From positions 5,156 to 69,155 of the forward strand of contig CAZZHH010000015.1 of NCBI GenBank assembly GCA_964653595.1: DNA of 64,000 nt, written 5' to 3'. Below, piece by piece: positions 35,907-47,200 of the stretch. The translations under genes and the position numbers were made by a program. A model generated the notes under the pieces. It searched no databases, had not been told where the DNA came from, and worked only from the letters and a program-made list of their open reading frames with translations. How positions within the stretch are numbered: the first letter of the stretch is position 1; each line of letters begins with the position of its first letter. Source of the stretch: JBAXTE01 sp964653595. GTDB lineage: Bacteria; Bacteroidota; Bacteroidia; Bacteroidales; WCHB1-69.

Positions 35907-35914
35907 TAATTTTG
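35907..35914 (+). promoter_or_regulatory. -7 box of the S41 peptidase
   Basis: TAATTTTG is an exact match, 18 bp before ATG 35933; its final TTG is in frame with the gene but is promoter, not start. Confidence 0.55.
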
Positions 35915-35932
35915 TCCATTAATACTAAATTT

Positions 35933-37540
35933 ATGGAACAACAATTTTCGTCATCTCAGGGATCTTCAAAGACTCCTCGATACATTTATAATCCGATTAT
36001 TTACTCTTTATTAATAGGGGTTGGTATTTTAGTTGGCATCTTTTTATTTCCCAACCAACAGCGCTCTAATGGTGATTCTGGAAAAATCAACTCCATTATT
36101 TCACTCGTGAGAGAAAACTATGTTGACACTGTGAATAAAGATCAGTTGTTGGCTAATGCCATCAATGGAATGTTGCAAAATTTAGATCCACATTCTGTTT
36201 ATATTTCTCCCGAAGAGCTAACCGCTACCAACGATCAGTTGGATGGAGATTTTGAAGGGATTGGCATTCAGTTTAACATTCAAAACGATACCATCATGGT
36301 TGTCAACACAATTCCTAAGGGGCCTTCTGAAAAGGCTGGCATCATGGCTGGAGACAGAATTGTAATGGTGGATAATAAAAATGTAGCCGGAATAAAGGTA
36401 ACGAATCAAGATGTGATGAAACTTTTGAAAGGCAAGCAAGGAACTGTTGTTAAAGTTGGAGTCAAAAGAAGGAGTGTTCCAAAAATCACCAATTTTTTAA
36501 TAAAACGAGATGTGATACCCACATATAGCATTGATATTTCATACATGGCTACTCCTGTAAAAGGATATATTAAAATTGCACAGTTTTCTGCTACCACTGG
36601 GGAGGAGTTTTCTAAAGCAAGTAAAAAATTACTTTCACAAGGGATGAAAGAGATGATTCTAGATCTACGTGGAAATCCTGGCGGGTATCTAGATGCTGCT
36701 GTTCAAATAGCGGATGAGTTTTTGTCGGAAGGTAAAATGATTGTTTATACCAAAGGTAGAAAGTTTAGAAATCAAGAATATAAGTCTACAACTGATGGTA
36801 GTTTGGAGAAAATTAAAATTATAGTGCTAATTGACGAATGGTCGGCTTCTGCTAGCGAAATTGTTGCTGGAGCTATTCAAGATAATGATAGAGGTTTGGT
36901 GGTAGGAAGAAGATCTTTCGGCAAAGGGTTGGTGCAAAATCAATTTGCTGTTAGCGATGGATCGGCGGTACGTCTTACCGTTGCAAGATACTACACTCCA
37001 TCGGGCAGATGTATCCAACGTTCTTATCAAGGTACTTTGGAGGATTATTATACTGAGTTGCTCTCTCGAATCGAACATGGAGAACTGGAACATCCCGATA
37101 GTATACATTTTGTTGATTCATTGAAATATAAAACTTCTCTTGGAAGAGTTGTTTATGGGGGGGGAGGAATCATGCCCGATGTATTTATCCCTCTTGGAAA
37201 AAATGATAACAATACTTGGTTTAACGCCCTTTTTAATATGGGACTAATCAATCAGTTTGCATTTAAATTTGTGGATGAAAACCGTAAATTTTTAAAAGCA
37301 AATTATTCCGCTAATTCTTTTGTAGAAACTTTTGTAGTCTCAGAACAGCTATTTAATGAATTGATAGATTTTTCGGTAACTTCGGGACTTAAAAGGGATG
37401 ATGCAAAAATCACATTTAGTAAAATAAAAGCTAAGGCTTGGCTGAAAGCATTTATTGGACGATCCGTATTTGGAGATCAAGCGTTTTATCCTGTGTGGTT
37501 GAAATACGACGATGCGTTTCTAAAAGCAATTTCTTTATAG
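35933..37540 (+). CDS. S41 carboxy-terminal processing protease
   Basis: A 535-residue membrane-anchored periplasmic protease of the CtpA/Tsp type. One N-terminal transmembrane helix (about 24-40), a PDZ domain (about 90-165: DFEGIGIQFN, KAGIMAGDRIVMVDN), then the S41 core with the Ser-Lys dyad Ser306 (SASASE) and Lys331 (SFGKG), spaced 25 residues as in E. coli Tsp. It trims or degrades envelope proteins and may cleave tails of secreted proteins. The C-terminal ~150 residues are the usual extension of Bacteroidetes homologs. ATG 35933 is chosen over the promoter-overlapping TTG at 35912. Confidence 0.94.
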   Translation: MEQQFSSSQGSSKTPRYIYNPIIYSLLIGVGILVGIFLFPNQQRSNGDSGKINSIISLVRENYVDTVNKDQLLANAINGMLQNLDPHSVYISPEELTATNDQLDGDFEGIGIQFNIQNDTIMVVNTIPKGPSEKAGIMAGDRIVMVDNKNVAGIKVTNQDVMKLLKGKQGTVVKVGVKRRSVPKITNFLIKRDVIPTYSIDISYMATPVKGYIKIAQFSATTGEEFSKASKKLLSQGMKEMILDLRGNPGGYLDAAVQIADEFLSEGKMIVYTKGRKFRNQEYKSTTDGSLEKIKIIVLIDEWSASASEIVAGAIQDNDRGLVVGRRSFGKGLVQNQFAVSDGSAVRLTVARYYTPSGRCIQRSYQGTLEDYYTELLSRIEHGELEHPDSIHFVDSLKYKTSLGRVVYGGGGIMPDVFIPLGKNDNNTWFNALFNMGLINQFAFKFVDENRKFLKANYSANSFVETFVVSEQLFNELIDFSVTSGLKRDDAKITFSKIKAKAWLKAFIGRSVFGDQAFYPVWLKYDDAFLKAISL

Positions 37541-37544
37541 GGAG

Positions 37545-37745
37545 AACGTGAAAAGAGGTGAACAAGTGAACGGGTTACCAAGTAACAAAGAACGCGAAGC
37601 GAAAACGTGAAAAGAGGTGAACAAGTGAACGGGTGACCAAGTAACAAAGAACGCGAAGCGAGACTAGTTTTACCTGTCTCGCTTCGCGTTCTTCTCACGT
37701 TTCACGCTGCTATCTCTCGCTTCGCGTTCTTTTCACGTTTCACGA
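37545..37745. repeat. Composite direct and inverted repeat cluster
   Basis: A ~60-bp unit (AACGTGAAAAGAGGTGAACAAG...) occurs twice in tandem and runs into an 18-bp perfect inverted repeat, 37647-37664 (AAGAACGCGAAGCGAGAC) with 37676-37693, then two reversed units (CTCGCTTCGCGTTCTT.CACGTTTCACG). Related copies lie at 41088-41189 and 51215-51280. Confidence 0.85.
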
Positions 37746-37765
37746 GATGTCTTTTCACACTTCTG

Positions 37766-40078
37766 CTATCTCTTCAACACTTTCGTCACTTTATCAGATC
37801 CATCACTTGTAATTTTTAAAATGTATAATCCCGGTGCTAACGATTCAGTATTTAGAACAAATTTAGAGGCTTTTTCTGATGTGCCACCGAAAACTATTCG
37901 TCCTATTGCATCCTGAATGAGATAACTTTGATTTGTGTGTTTCAAAAACTCAATTGTTAGTATTTCGCTGAATGGATTTGGAAATACATTTACCCGATTT
38001 TCTGAAATTTGTTCTTCTACAGATACATCCACTGCGACATTTCCGCTACACATAACATTCACGGTGGTTGCTCCGCCACCCGCATTGGTGATGATTTCGG
38101 AGTTGTATGTTCCAACGGCTAATCCTGCTTTTAAACGGACATAAATGGTGGTAGAAGTTCCGTTGAATGAGGTCAAAACGATGGGCGCACTTCCAAAACC
38201 AGTTCCCGAAGTTTGAGAAATCTCATAATTTGTGGAAGGAGTGATGGTAACGTTGCTTCCGTTGAGGTTCGTTCCACTCACGGTGTACGATTGTTGTGCC
38301 GATGGACCAGCGCCAGCCACGTATGTGAATCCAGTTAACGTGGTTGGATTTACGGTGATGATTGGCGTAGTTGCTGCGGTTACATTTCCACTGCACGAAA
38401 CATTCACAGTGGTAGCTCCGCCACCTGCATTGGTGATGACTTCGGAGTTGTATGTTCCAACGGCTAATCCTGCTATCAAACGGACATAAATGGTGGTTGA
38501 AATTCCGTTGAATGAAGTTAAAATAATTGGAGTGCTTCCAAAACCAGTTCCCGAAGTTTGAGAAATCTCATAATTTGTGGAAGGAGTGATGGTAACGTTG
38601 CTTCCGTTGAGGTTCGTTCCACTCACGGTGTACGATTGTTGTGCCGATGGACCAGCGCCAGCCACATATGTGAATCCAGTTAATGAAGTTGGGTTTACCG
38701 TGATTATAGGTGTTGGGGTTGTGCCTCCACAATTTACCCGGATGCTGTCTAAATATACTCGTTTTTGGGTGGTGCCAATTTTGATTTTCGAGAGCGTGGT
38801 TCCTCCTGTAATTGGAATTGTTTGTGTGGTGTAATCTGCCGGAGGAGTGATGTCACTTCCTAGTTGTGTAAAAGTGACACCGTCTGGAGCGTGAAATACT
38901 TGAACTAAGCCAGCATCTGTACCATAAACTTGAATGTCGAAAGAGACCGAACCCCCAGAACTTAAATCAATGGTTGGTGTGGTTACTGAACCAGAAGCAG
39001 AACTTGAACCAAGTTTTATTTCTCCATTTGCAGAAAAGACTTTAATGCCCGACCAACCTGTTGTTTGTGTGTATGTATTTATTGTTGATGAAAGATCTAC
39101 GGTGCCTGGTACCGCATGAGTTCCTGTAGTAAATCCACTGAAGTTTTCGGAGAAACATGGTCCAGTAGGAATTTCTGTTACACTTCCACTACATGTAATA
39201 TTTACGGTTGTAGCCCCGCCACCTGAATAAGTAATATTTTCGATGTATGTGGCCGCGGTCAAACCTGATTTCAGACGGACATACACCGTTTTGGGCTGTC
39301 CAGTAATAACTCCACCAGCAAAAGGATATAAAGCCGTTGCCCCAAAGGTGGTTCCGTCTGTGGATACTTCATAATTGGTGGAGCCATTTACGGTAATATT
39401 GCCGGAGCCAGTTAGATTTGCCCCGCTGATGGTAAACATTTGACGTGCAGAAGGCCCAGAACCTTGGGTGTACGAAAACCCGGATAATGATGCAACCGAT
39501 GGAGTGATGGTAGGGGTGGTTGATACGGGTTCATATGTAATTGTATAACTTGTAATATATAAACTATTTGTAGAGCAAGTGATAGTGAAAACCACATCTT
39601 GACCTGTTATTATATCATAAGCAGATGGTGTTTTGGTTAAATTTACATAGGTTGAACTCCAAGCTCCATACCAAGAAGCATTATTAAATGCCGTCGCTGA
39701 AGGAATACTAAAAATTGTTGTAGAACCAGCTACAACAGTCATTCCACCTGCTCCTGTAGATGTATTTGATTTCATATTTAATACAATGCTAGTTATTTTA
39801 TAACCTGCATACCCGCTTAAAGTTAAAGTTGCAACCTTTCCTGCTGTTAATTGCTCCTTTGTAGTATAGGTGTTTGAAAAAGTCGCGCTAGATCCAGAAG
39901 GCGCTGTGCCTGAAGTTGTTACAGACGAAGTTGATGCAATTGTGTAAGTTGCAGTCTGTCCCAAACCAATCTTCCCCATCATCAGGAGCAATAGCGTTAA
40001 CACAAAGGTGATTTGCTTGAAATTGTTTTTAGTCTCGTCCCCTTTTTTTCTGGAATTCTTGAAAATACTTGTCTTCAT
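37766..40078 (-). CDS. T9SS surface protein with internal repeats, 770 residues
   Basis: A 770-residue exported protein. Signal peptide about 22-41 after a charged leader (ends IGLGQ); an N-terminal beta domain (about 42-180); three related ~115-residue Ig-like repeats (each beginning like PTxTPSxxSLxGFxY, containing GSGPSARQ or GAGPSAQQ), interrupted by a different beta domain about 305-450; and the T9SS sorting domain (VFPNPFSEILTIE to KVTKVLKR). The last two repeats are almost identical at DNA level with a 345-bp period. It is probably a surface adhesin or scaffold. It lies on the same strand as the giant adhesin and shares its upstream sequence. Confidence 0.9.
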   Translation of the reverse strand: MKTSIFKNSRKKGDETKNNFKQITFVLTLLLLMMGKIGLGQTATYTIASTSSVTTSGTAPSGSSATFSNTYTTKEQLTAGKVATLTLSGYAGYKITSIVLNMKSNTSTGAGGMTVVAGSTTIFSIPSATAFNNASWYGAWSSTYVNLTKTPSAYDIITGQDVVFTITCSTNSLYITSYTITYEPVSTTPTITPSVASLSGFSYTQGSGPSARQMFTISGANLTGSGNITVNGSTNYEVSTDGTTFGATALYPFAGGVITGQPKTVYVRLKSGLTAATYIENITYSGGGATTVNITCSGSVTEIPTGPCFSENFSGFTTGTHAVPGTVDLSSTINTYTQTTGWSGIKVFSANGEIKLGSSSASGSVTTPTIDLSSGGSVSFDIQVYGTDAGLVQVFHAPDGVTFTQLGSDITPPADYTTQTIPITGGTTLSKIKIGTTQKRVYLDSIRVNCGGTTPTPIITVNPTSLTGFTYVAGAGPSAQQSYTVSGTNLNGSNVTITPSTNYEISQTSGTGFGSTPIILTSFNGISTTIYVRLIAGLAVGTYNSEVITNAGGGATTVNVSCSGNVTAATTPIITVNPTTLTGFTYVAGAGPSAQQSYTVSGTNLNGSNVTITPSTNYEISQTSGTGFGSAPIVLTSFNGTSTTIYVRLKAGLAVGTYNSEIITNAGGGATTVNVMCSGNVAVDVSVEEQISENRVNVFPNPFSEILTIEFLKHTNQSYLIQDAIGRIVFGGTSEKASKFVLNTESLAPGLYILKITSDGSDKVTKVLKR
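38041..38730 (-). repeat. 345-bp intragenic tandem repeat
   Basis: Two copies (about 38041-38385 and 38386-38730) are nearly identical, for example CTCCGCCACC at 38071 and 38416. The period is 115 codons, so copy-number changes stay in frame. Confidence 0.85.
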
Positions 40079-40139
40079 ATTATCTCATTTATATCTTAAA
40101 CTCTTTAATAAATCAATTTTTTATCGAAATTTTTTACAG

Positions 40140-40206
40140 AAAAAAGTTTGCTAAAATTTCAATCTTTATTTTTCTACAAAATACACTCATCCGAATCTAA
40201 AAAATG
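40140..40206 (-). promoter_or_regulatory. Upstream element shared with the giant adhesin gene
   Basis: AAAAAGTTTGCTAAAATTT and CTACAAAATACACTCATCC (plus strand, 40140-40206) recur at 50121-50187 ahead of the giant gene. On the minus strand the second block reads GTATTTTGTAG, close to a -7 box. 40207-40411 holds only AT-rich sequence. Confidence 0.55.
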
Positions 40207-40411
40207 CATTTTACAAAAAAACGTTCATTTTTATCACATAAGAGTTGAAAAAATGTTATTAATATATAATTTTTAAATTTGATATTCAAATTGAGATTTT
40301 TTATGAGCAATATTGTCAAAAATAGATAAATGCATAAATATAATTAAATTATTTTCTTCTTATTTCTATTCTGATAAAGGGGGCTTCTATTCGTTTGTTA
40401 TTAATTCAATT

Positions 40412-40930
40412 AGCCACTAAGGCACGAAGACACTAAGTTATTTTGCTTGTAGGAATACGATGAAGAGGTGAAAGGGTCGCGCGAAGCGGGTATAAAAGAA
40501 TGGAACGCTGAGGACGCTGATAGTTATGATGTTCGCTGATTTCTTGAATAGCCAAGTTGAGAAGGGGCGAGAAACTAAGTCACTCAATCACCCCGTCACT
40601 AAGGCACGAAGACACTAAGTTATTTTGCTTGTAGGAATTCGATGAAGAGGTGGAAGGGTAGTGCGAAGCGGGTATGAAGGAATGGAACGCAGAGAACGCA
40701 GAGGAATGAATTAGTTCGTTGCTACTAAAGGCGAATTCCGCAAAGAATCGCAGATGCTACGCGTGCTTTTTTTGGGAGTGGGAAAAGAGCGAAGTGGTAA
40801 TGTAGCTCGAAGCGGGTATAAAAGAATGGAACGCTGAGGACGCTGATAGTTATGATGTTCGCGGATTTTTTTAGAATGGCCAAGTTGAGAAATGACGAGT
40901 AGCTATCCACTCAGCTACTTCGCCACCCAG
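40412..40930. repeat. Dispersed repeat blocks A and B
   Basis: Block A (about 40412-40560) and block B (40597-40930) both begin with CCACTAAGGCACGAAGACAC-like sequence. Block B is ~90% identical over 330 bp to block C at 50398-50730 in the same orientation. No credible protein is encoded. Confidence 0.85.
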
Positions 40931-41257
40931 TTTCTTCGCCACTTTGTCCATCCCAATTTGCGAAACTTTGCTCTTTTGCGCTCTCTGCATCCTTCCTCCT
41001 CTGCGAAACTCTGCTCTTTTGCGCTCTCTGCGTCTATCTTACCTTGCGTAACTCAACTCTTCCACACTCTCTGCGTCCCTTCAGCCTCGCTTCGCGTTCT
41101 TCTCACGTTTCACGCTGCTATCTCCCGTCTCGCTTCGCGTTCTTTTCACGTTTCACGTTTCACGCGCTATCTCCCGTCTCGCTTCGCGCAACTCATAGTT
41201 CATAACTCATAATTCATAACTCATAGTTCATAACTCATAGTTCATAACTGATAACTC
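40931..41257. repeat. Degenerate repeat region downstream of the giant adhesin
   Basis: Contains units like CTTTGCGAAACTCTGCTCTT (relatives of the 43-bp units at 50748-51215), then CTCGCTTCGCGTTCTT/CACGTTTCACG units (41088-41189), and finally TCATAACTCATAGT units (41189-41257). It runs to 5 bp from the stop of the adhesin gene. Confidence 0.85.
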
Positions 41258-41261
41258 TCTT

Positions 41262-44200
41262 CTATCTCTTCACCACTTTAAATACCTGATTGGTTTCGTT
41301 ACCCAAAACTTTCAATGCATAAATACCTGGGGCAAGTGTGGATGTATTCAAATCAAAGGTACCTGTGATCACCACTTGATTTTCCATCACCAGTTTTCCG
41401 GTCGCATCCATAAGTGAAACCGTTAATTGCTGCTCTTCACCCGAAATACGAATCGTTAATACCTCGTTGAACGGGTTAGGATTAACTGAAATTTGAACTT
41501 CATTTGAGTTTTGGCAATTCACCACAATAGGACCATAGACTTCCGATTTGCCGTCGAAATCTACTTGTTTCAAACGATAGTAGTAATTATTACCGTTTAC
41601 CTTGTCCGAATATTTATAATTTATCACCGATGAGCTGTTTCCGGCACCCGTTACTGTTCCGATATAATACCACAAAATACCGTCATCGCTTTTCTGTACT
41701 TCGAAATTGTAGTTATTTATTTCGCTCGCAGTTGACCACATTAATTCAACTTCGTTGGTATTACATTTTGCAGAGAATGAGATAAGTTCTACAGGTAGAG
41801 GTTTTAATTTTGGGGCAACAGTCCACCTCGAAAATCCAGACAAAGAGGAAATGGAAACAGTATTTGATGCAGTATTGCCTATTCCTGTTTGTTCGCTCCA
41901 TGGATTATCCCCCCCAAAAGGTAAATTAGCTTTAAAGAACAATAAATCCACTTCGGAAACGCCATCTAACTCGTGCTCAAAGTAGGAGAATTCCATACTT
42001 GCATTTAAACCAGAATTGCTTGTTGGTACAATGTCGAAGTAACGTTCTATGCTCCAATTTGATGCACAACAGTTTAAATTTCCTTGTAGTTTTGTTCCTG
42101 TAACACGAGTAACGACCGTTGAATTTACTCCACTGTTTTCAGTGATGTTTAATCCTATTCCACCAAATGTTTGTGAGCCTGTACCAATTTCGCGTGTTGC
42201 TTTTACATTTCCGGTAATGAATCCTGTTGGATTAATAGGTGTTTCAATTAGAGTGCCTATAGTTGTTAGGTCTATCCTGTTTGATAATCCAGTTACTAAT
42301 TCACCATTTGACATGGTAGCTGTTCCATCTATCTGAAGGTTACAACCCATGTTAATCAATCCAGCATTTCTATTAATATTTAAGTTGCGTAGAATTTGAT
42401 TTCCTGATGAGAACTGCACATTTCCAGTCAAGGTACCTGAACCATTTATAGTTAGCTCCGATAGATTTGTACCAGCAAAGTACCCATTACTACTTACAAG
42501 ATTTCCATTGATAAGCAAATGATGGTTGCTTAGTTGTAAATCTCCATTAGTTAAAGTTACCAAATTGCCAACAGTGAGGTTGTTTGTTAAAGTGGCTGAA
42601 CCCGAAGAGGTGCGATTAAGAGTGAAATCATACAAGTTAGCTGCTCCTCCTGTAAAATAGAGTCCACCTATTGCACCTGTACCACCAATAATCAATGAAG
42701 AACTTCCATTTGTAGTCAAAGTCCCTGTAGTTCTGTTCATTGCACCATTTAAAGTTAGGATGTAATTTCTAAAATCGAATATGTCATCAGTTAAATCAAT
42801 ATCTCCATTTACAGTTACATTACAATTTGCAACAAGACTTTCTGCTGATTTATTTAGTGTAAGATTGTTGAATATTTCACCACCAGCAGTAGTAATCGTT
42901 TGTTGTATGCTTCCATTAAATGTTACAGTTCCAGTTGATTCTGTAAATGCAGCTTGGTTGTAATTTATCCACTTTCCGGTAAGACTAATACCTTTAGCGT
43001 TTGAATTTAGTAATCCAGAGTTTGCAATATTTATATCATTGGCACTAATTGGATCGTTTAGTATTGTTGCGCCATTGATAAAATTAATATTATAGAATGA
43101 CTCCGAGGCACTGTTTGTTTCGATAAACTGTGACGTGCCATTAAATGTAACATTTGAAGTGCCTTCATCAAAACTTCCATTATTGGTCCAGTTTCCAGCT
43201 ATGAAAATTTGACCACCTGTGGTTCCATTAGCATCCAGGGTTCCATCATTTAATAAGTTCCCATATATTTTTAAGGTATCCACATTGTCGTCCACTGTTA
43301 ACGAACCACTAGTATTGATGGTCAGCGAGTTACAAGCCGCAACAAAGTCATATTTCTGTGCATCCACATTACTAGCATTACCATCAACGACAGGAGCATT
43401 GGTTACATTTGGCACAATAACATCTGTTTCATGGTCAGGAACAGTAAGACCTTCCCAGTTCCCACAATAGAACCAATCAGTTGTGTTGCCCGAAGCTCCA
43501 CCAACCCAAGTGCCATCGGAATTTGTTGATGCTGAAATTGTGAATCGTTTACCTATTTTGTCAGATGCTGTTGGTGTGGCTGTCGATGCAATCCATTCTT
43601 CTGAAAAGTTTATATCATCTGTTCCACCTCCAGAAATCCAATTTGAGGCATTTTGAATTGACATTATCAAATCTCTTCTTGTTCCTGTATGAATTGGCGC
43701 CCCCGGATTGCCACCAGTCCCGTTTTTATAATATGAATACCCATTTGTGCCTGGTAATGTGAGATTGAAACATTCGATATCGGGGTGTAGTCTAGATTCT
43801 CGAGTTGTAGCTGATGTACTTACTACGTCCTCAATTAATACCCATGGTTCGCGACTTGTAAGGCCAAATAGAACGTTCCCAGTCAAAATACTATACCTAT
43901 CAACACCAACTGTACCATAAGGAGTAAAATAGCCCTGAATTATCCACATTTGATCTCCATTTGATGCAGATACATTAGCTCCACCAGAGTATCCTGTCGA
44001 GATTAAATCTGTGTTTGAAACTCCATTAATCCTTGGATTTTGTAAAACAGTATTCGTAGTGCCGTATGTTTCAAACGAAATTATTGAACCTGCCGGTATG
44101 CTTGAAGCCCCATTCCAAGCAAGCTCAATATAAGCAGGATTGTCATACGCTTCATCCCCTGAGCCCCCCCAATGCATAGTTCTGTCATTTGCCGCGGCTC

Positions 44201-47200
44201 CTGCTTCAAATCTAGAATTTACCCATTTAAATCTGGTGCCTGGTTTAACATCAACCAATGTCAATAAATAAATGGCATCATCAGAACCTGAATTAACAGA
44301 AGCATCAAAACCTACAACCAATAATTCGCCAGGTTTAAATGTTGTAACATCTAAAATGTCAAAGACTGCGCTATTAACCGATGTTGCTCCTGTTGCCGAG
44401 GCAGTAAGTTTTCTATCTGTTGCAATAGCTGTATGAATAATATTTCCAAAGGTAGCTAGTCCATTGGTGATACTTGCTGTTTTTGGTGTTACATCCAAGG
44501 TGCCGTCGGATGTAATACTTACCACTAAAGGACCGTTATCGATATTCCCATTGGCATCTTTACCACGAATAGTTACGTATGGATTCATAATGGCATTTAC
44601 CCCTACATCCGAAGGTTGTTGAACAAATTCTAAAACTGTTGCGGTTACATCTAAAACATTCTTTCCGTTGGCCGAGCTAATGGATGTAAATGTTCCAAAT
44701 TGAGAGCCTGAAGCATTAGCAGTAATATTTGTATTAGATAGATTAAAAACAAAGTCGTCTCCATCGTTATTTGTTCCATTATTATTTGGGTTTGTTTGAA
44801 CGGTTAAACGAACCGAAAATGTGCGTTGCTGATTATCTGGGACAGTAAATGAGAATCCACTAAAAACTATTTGTGTGGCTGATAGGGTGGCTTGATCAAG
44901 GTGATTGCCATTTGCATCAAATAAGTCGCAAGATTCAATTGCATCTGCCCAATCATTTACAGAATTGCCCGAGTTTTGTGTAAGAGTTAAGCCTGTTACA
45001 ATTGTTGATTTTGAATCAACGTCGCCTGCCGCTCCACCATCTCGAACAGTAAACTCCCAAACTTTGGTGCCTTGCGCATTTGTTAATGGACCTGCAGTAT
45101 TTATTACCGACGAAACTATGTTTGACTCGGATCCTATTACTGCAATTACATCTGATGGTGAATCCATAATTTCGTGTGTGTTTGCTGTAGCATAATTCTC
45201 AGAGGATGTAGCAGAACCAGTAGTTGTAAATACTACATCAGGAGTGCTAACCTGAATTTCTTCTCCTATAACAGCATTTGTCAAAATATCAGTGGTGATG
45301 AAAAAATAACCTGTTGTTCCTGCTGAAATAGTTTGCGTAAATCCTGTAAATGTAACATTCTGAAAATCTGCAGCAGAAATTAAAGCCTCAGATTCTATTA
45401 AAATATCTCCGGCATCAAGTAGATTATTTGTAGAAAAATACAACTTATAATTTGAAACCAATGCATTTAAATTACTAGCTACGGCATCAATTCTGAAACT
45501 AATTTCTGTTATATCCTGACTTTGTCCTCCGCCAGTTGTTGCGCTAATTCTATATATTGTATTGTTGATTGAGCCTGCAATAAAATCATCGTTCGAAGGA
45601 TCGGAACCACTGATGGCAATGGATGGGGTTGACTGACACTGAACAACAATATTGTCAAGATATCTTTCAGCTGTCCCAGATGCTCTAGTATCAATGAATT
45701 TTAAGTACAATCCAGATTGAGAATTGTAACTGCTCAGGTTTATATTTGCAGATGTGCAAGTTGTTGTAAGAGTATTAATTGTTTCAATATCTGTCCATGG
45801 TCCAGTAGAACTTGATCCTATTTGAACTTTCAGTTCCCAAGTATCTGAATTTGTGCTTCGTTTGTAATCAAATGTTAAGGTCTGAGGGTTGTTAAAAGAT
45901 GGACTTACTATAAAATCGCCACTACCATTAAAAGCTATATGTTTTGTTCCTTCACAACCACCAGATGTTTTCTCAATTGTTCCACTATTTGTCCAATCGG
46001 TTGGAGGAAAAGTTCCTTCAAAGCTTTCTTCGATACAAGGACCATCTATAGTTGAACAGCTTGTCGAAAGAACAGTTCCATCAGTTTTATAATCAATAAA
46101 ACTACCTGAGTTGGTGTAAGAAAAAATCTTAAAATAATAGGTTGTATTTGCAAGTAATCCATTAATATCGACAGTTTCCAAACCATAAGCTATGTTTATT
46201 ACATCTGCGCCATTTGCTTCTGGTGTTCCATCAGCTGGTGCTATAATACTTCCATAACCAATAGAACTCCATTTTACTAAATATCCATGTGGAGTTGTAG
46301 TACCTGTTGCATCCGACCATGTTAAAGGGATGGATGAAGCAGTGGTTGTGCCACAAGTAAATGCAGTAGCATGATTTGTTGGTTCAGGTTCAATAACACT
46401 TGATTTTAATTGAAAATCATCGTAACCAATGTACCACGGAGTTAAATTTGCATTTACTCTGATTGCAAAATAATATGTCCCTGTTGAGGATGGTGTAAAA
46501 GTGGACACAACTTCACCATAAGTATCTACGCTAGTTGTTGATGAAGTTATAAATGCTGAGCCAAGTTGTGTTGCGCCTGTTGATTGTTGATTGGTATTGT
46601 AAAAAACTTCCCCAGTCCAACCTGCATTGCCATCACCCACATACCAAAACGAAAAATCATACGAAATTCCTGCAGTTAAAGTAAATCCAGGTGTCCAAAT
46701 GTACTCATTTGTTGCAGAATAAGTATTTGTTATGTATTTTGATCCAGTTCTTGGGTCATTATACGAGTTTGTTGATGCATCTGCAGATTGCCAATCTCCA
46801 TTTTCTTTGTACCAACAGGGAGGAAATACATTTGTGCCAACAGATGCAAGGCTTTCAAAACCTTCATTCCAAGGTAAACTTGTAATTGCAGTACATGCTG
46901 TGGAAAATGTACCCTGACTTGTATATACTCTTCCTATGCTGTTTTCTGTAAACGCCTTAAAATAATAAACCGTAGATGCTGAAAGTCCAGAAACATTTAC
47001 AGTGAAAGCCCCAGTAGAATAAGGCGCACCTGCGGTTGTTGACACTTCCGTTCCCGTACCATCGGCAAAGCCGCTTGTAGTACTCCAAAAAATACCGCGT
47101 TTTGTTACGTTTGAACAACCCAAATCGGTAATGTTTCCACCTAGTAAAGCGGTTGTTGTTGTTACCGAAGCACTGGTTGGACTTGTAATTGTTGGTGCAT

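Noticed and set aside
40892..41212. 106-codon plus-strand ORF
   Set aside because: Lies wholly in degenerate repeats, has a biased Leu/Ser/Arg composition and no domain.
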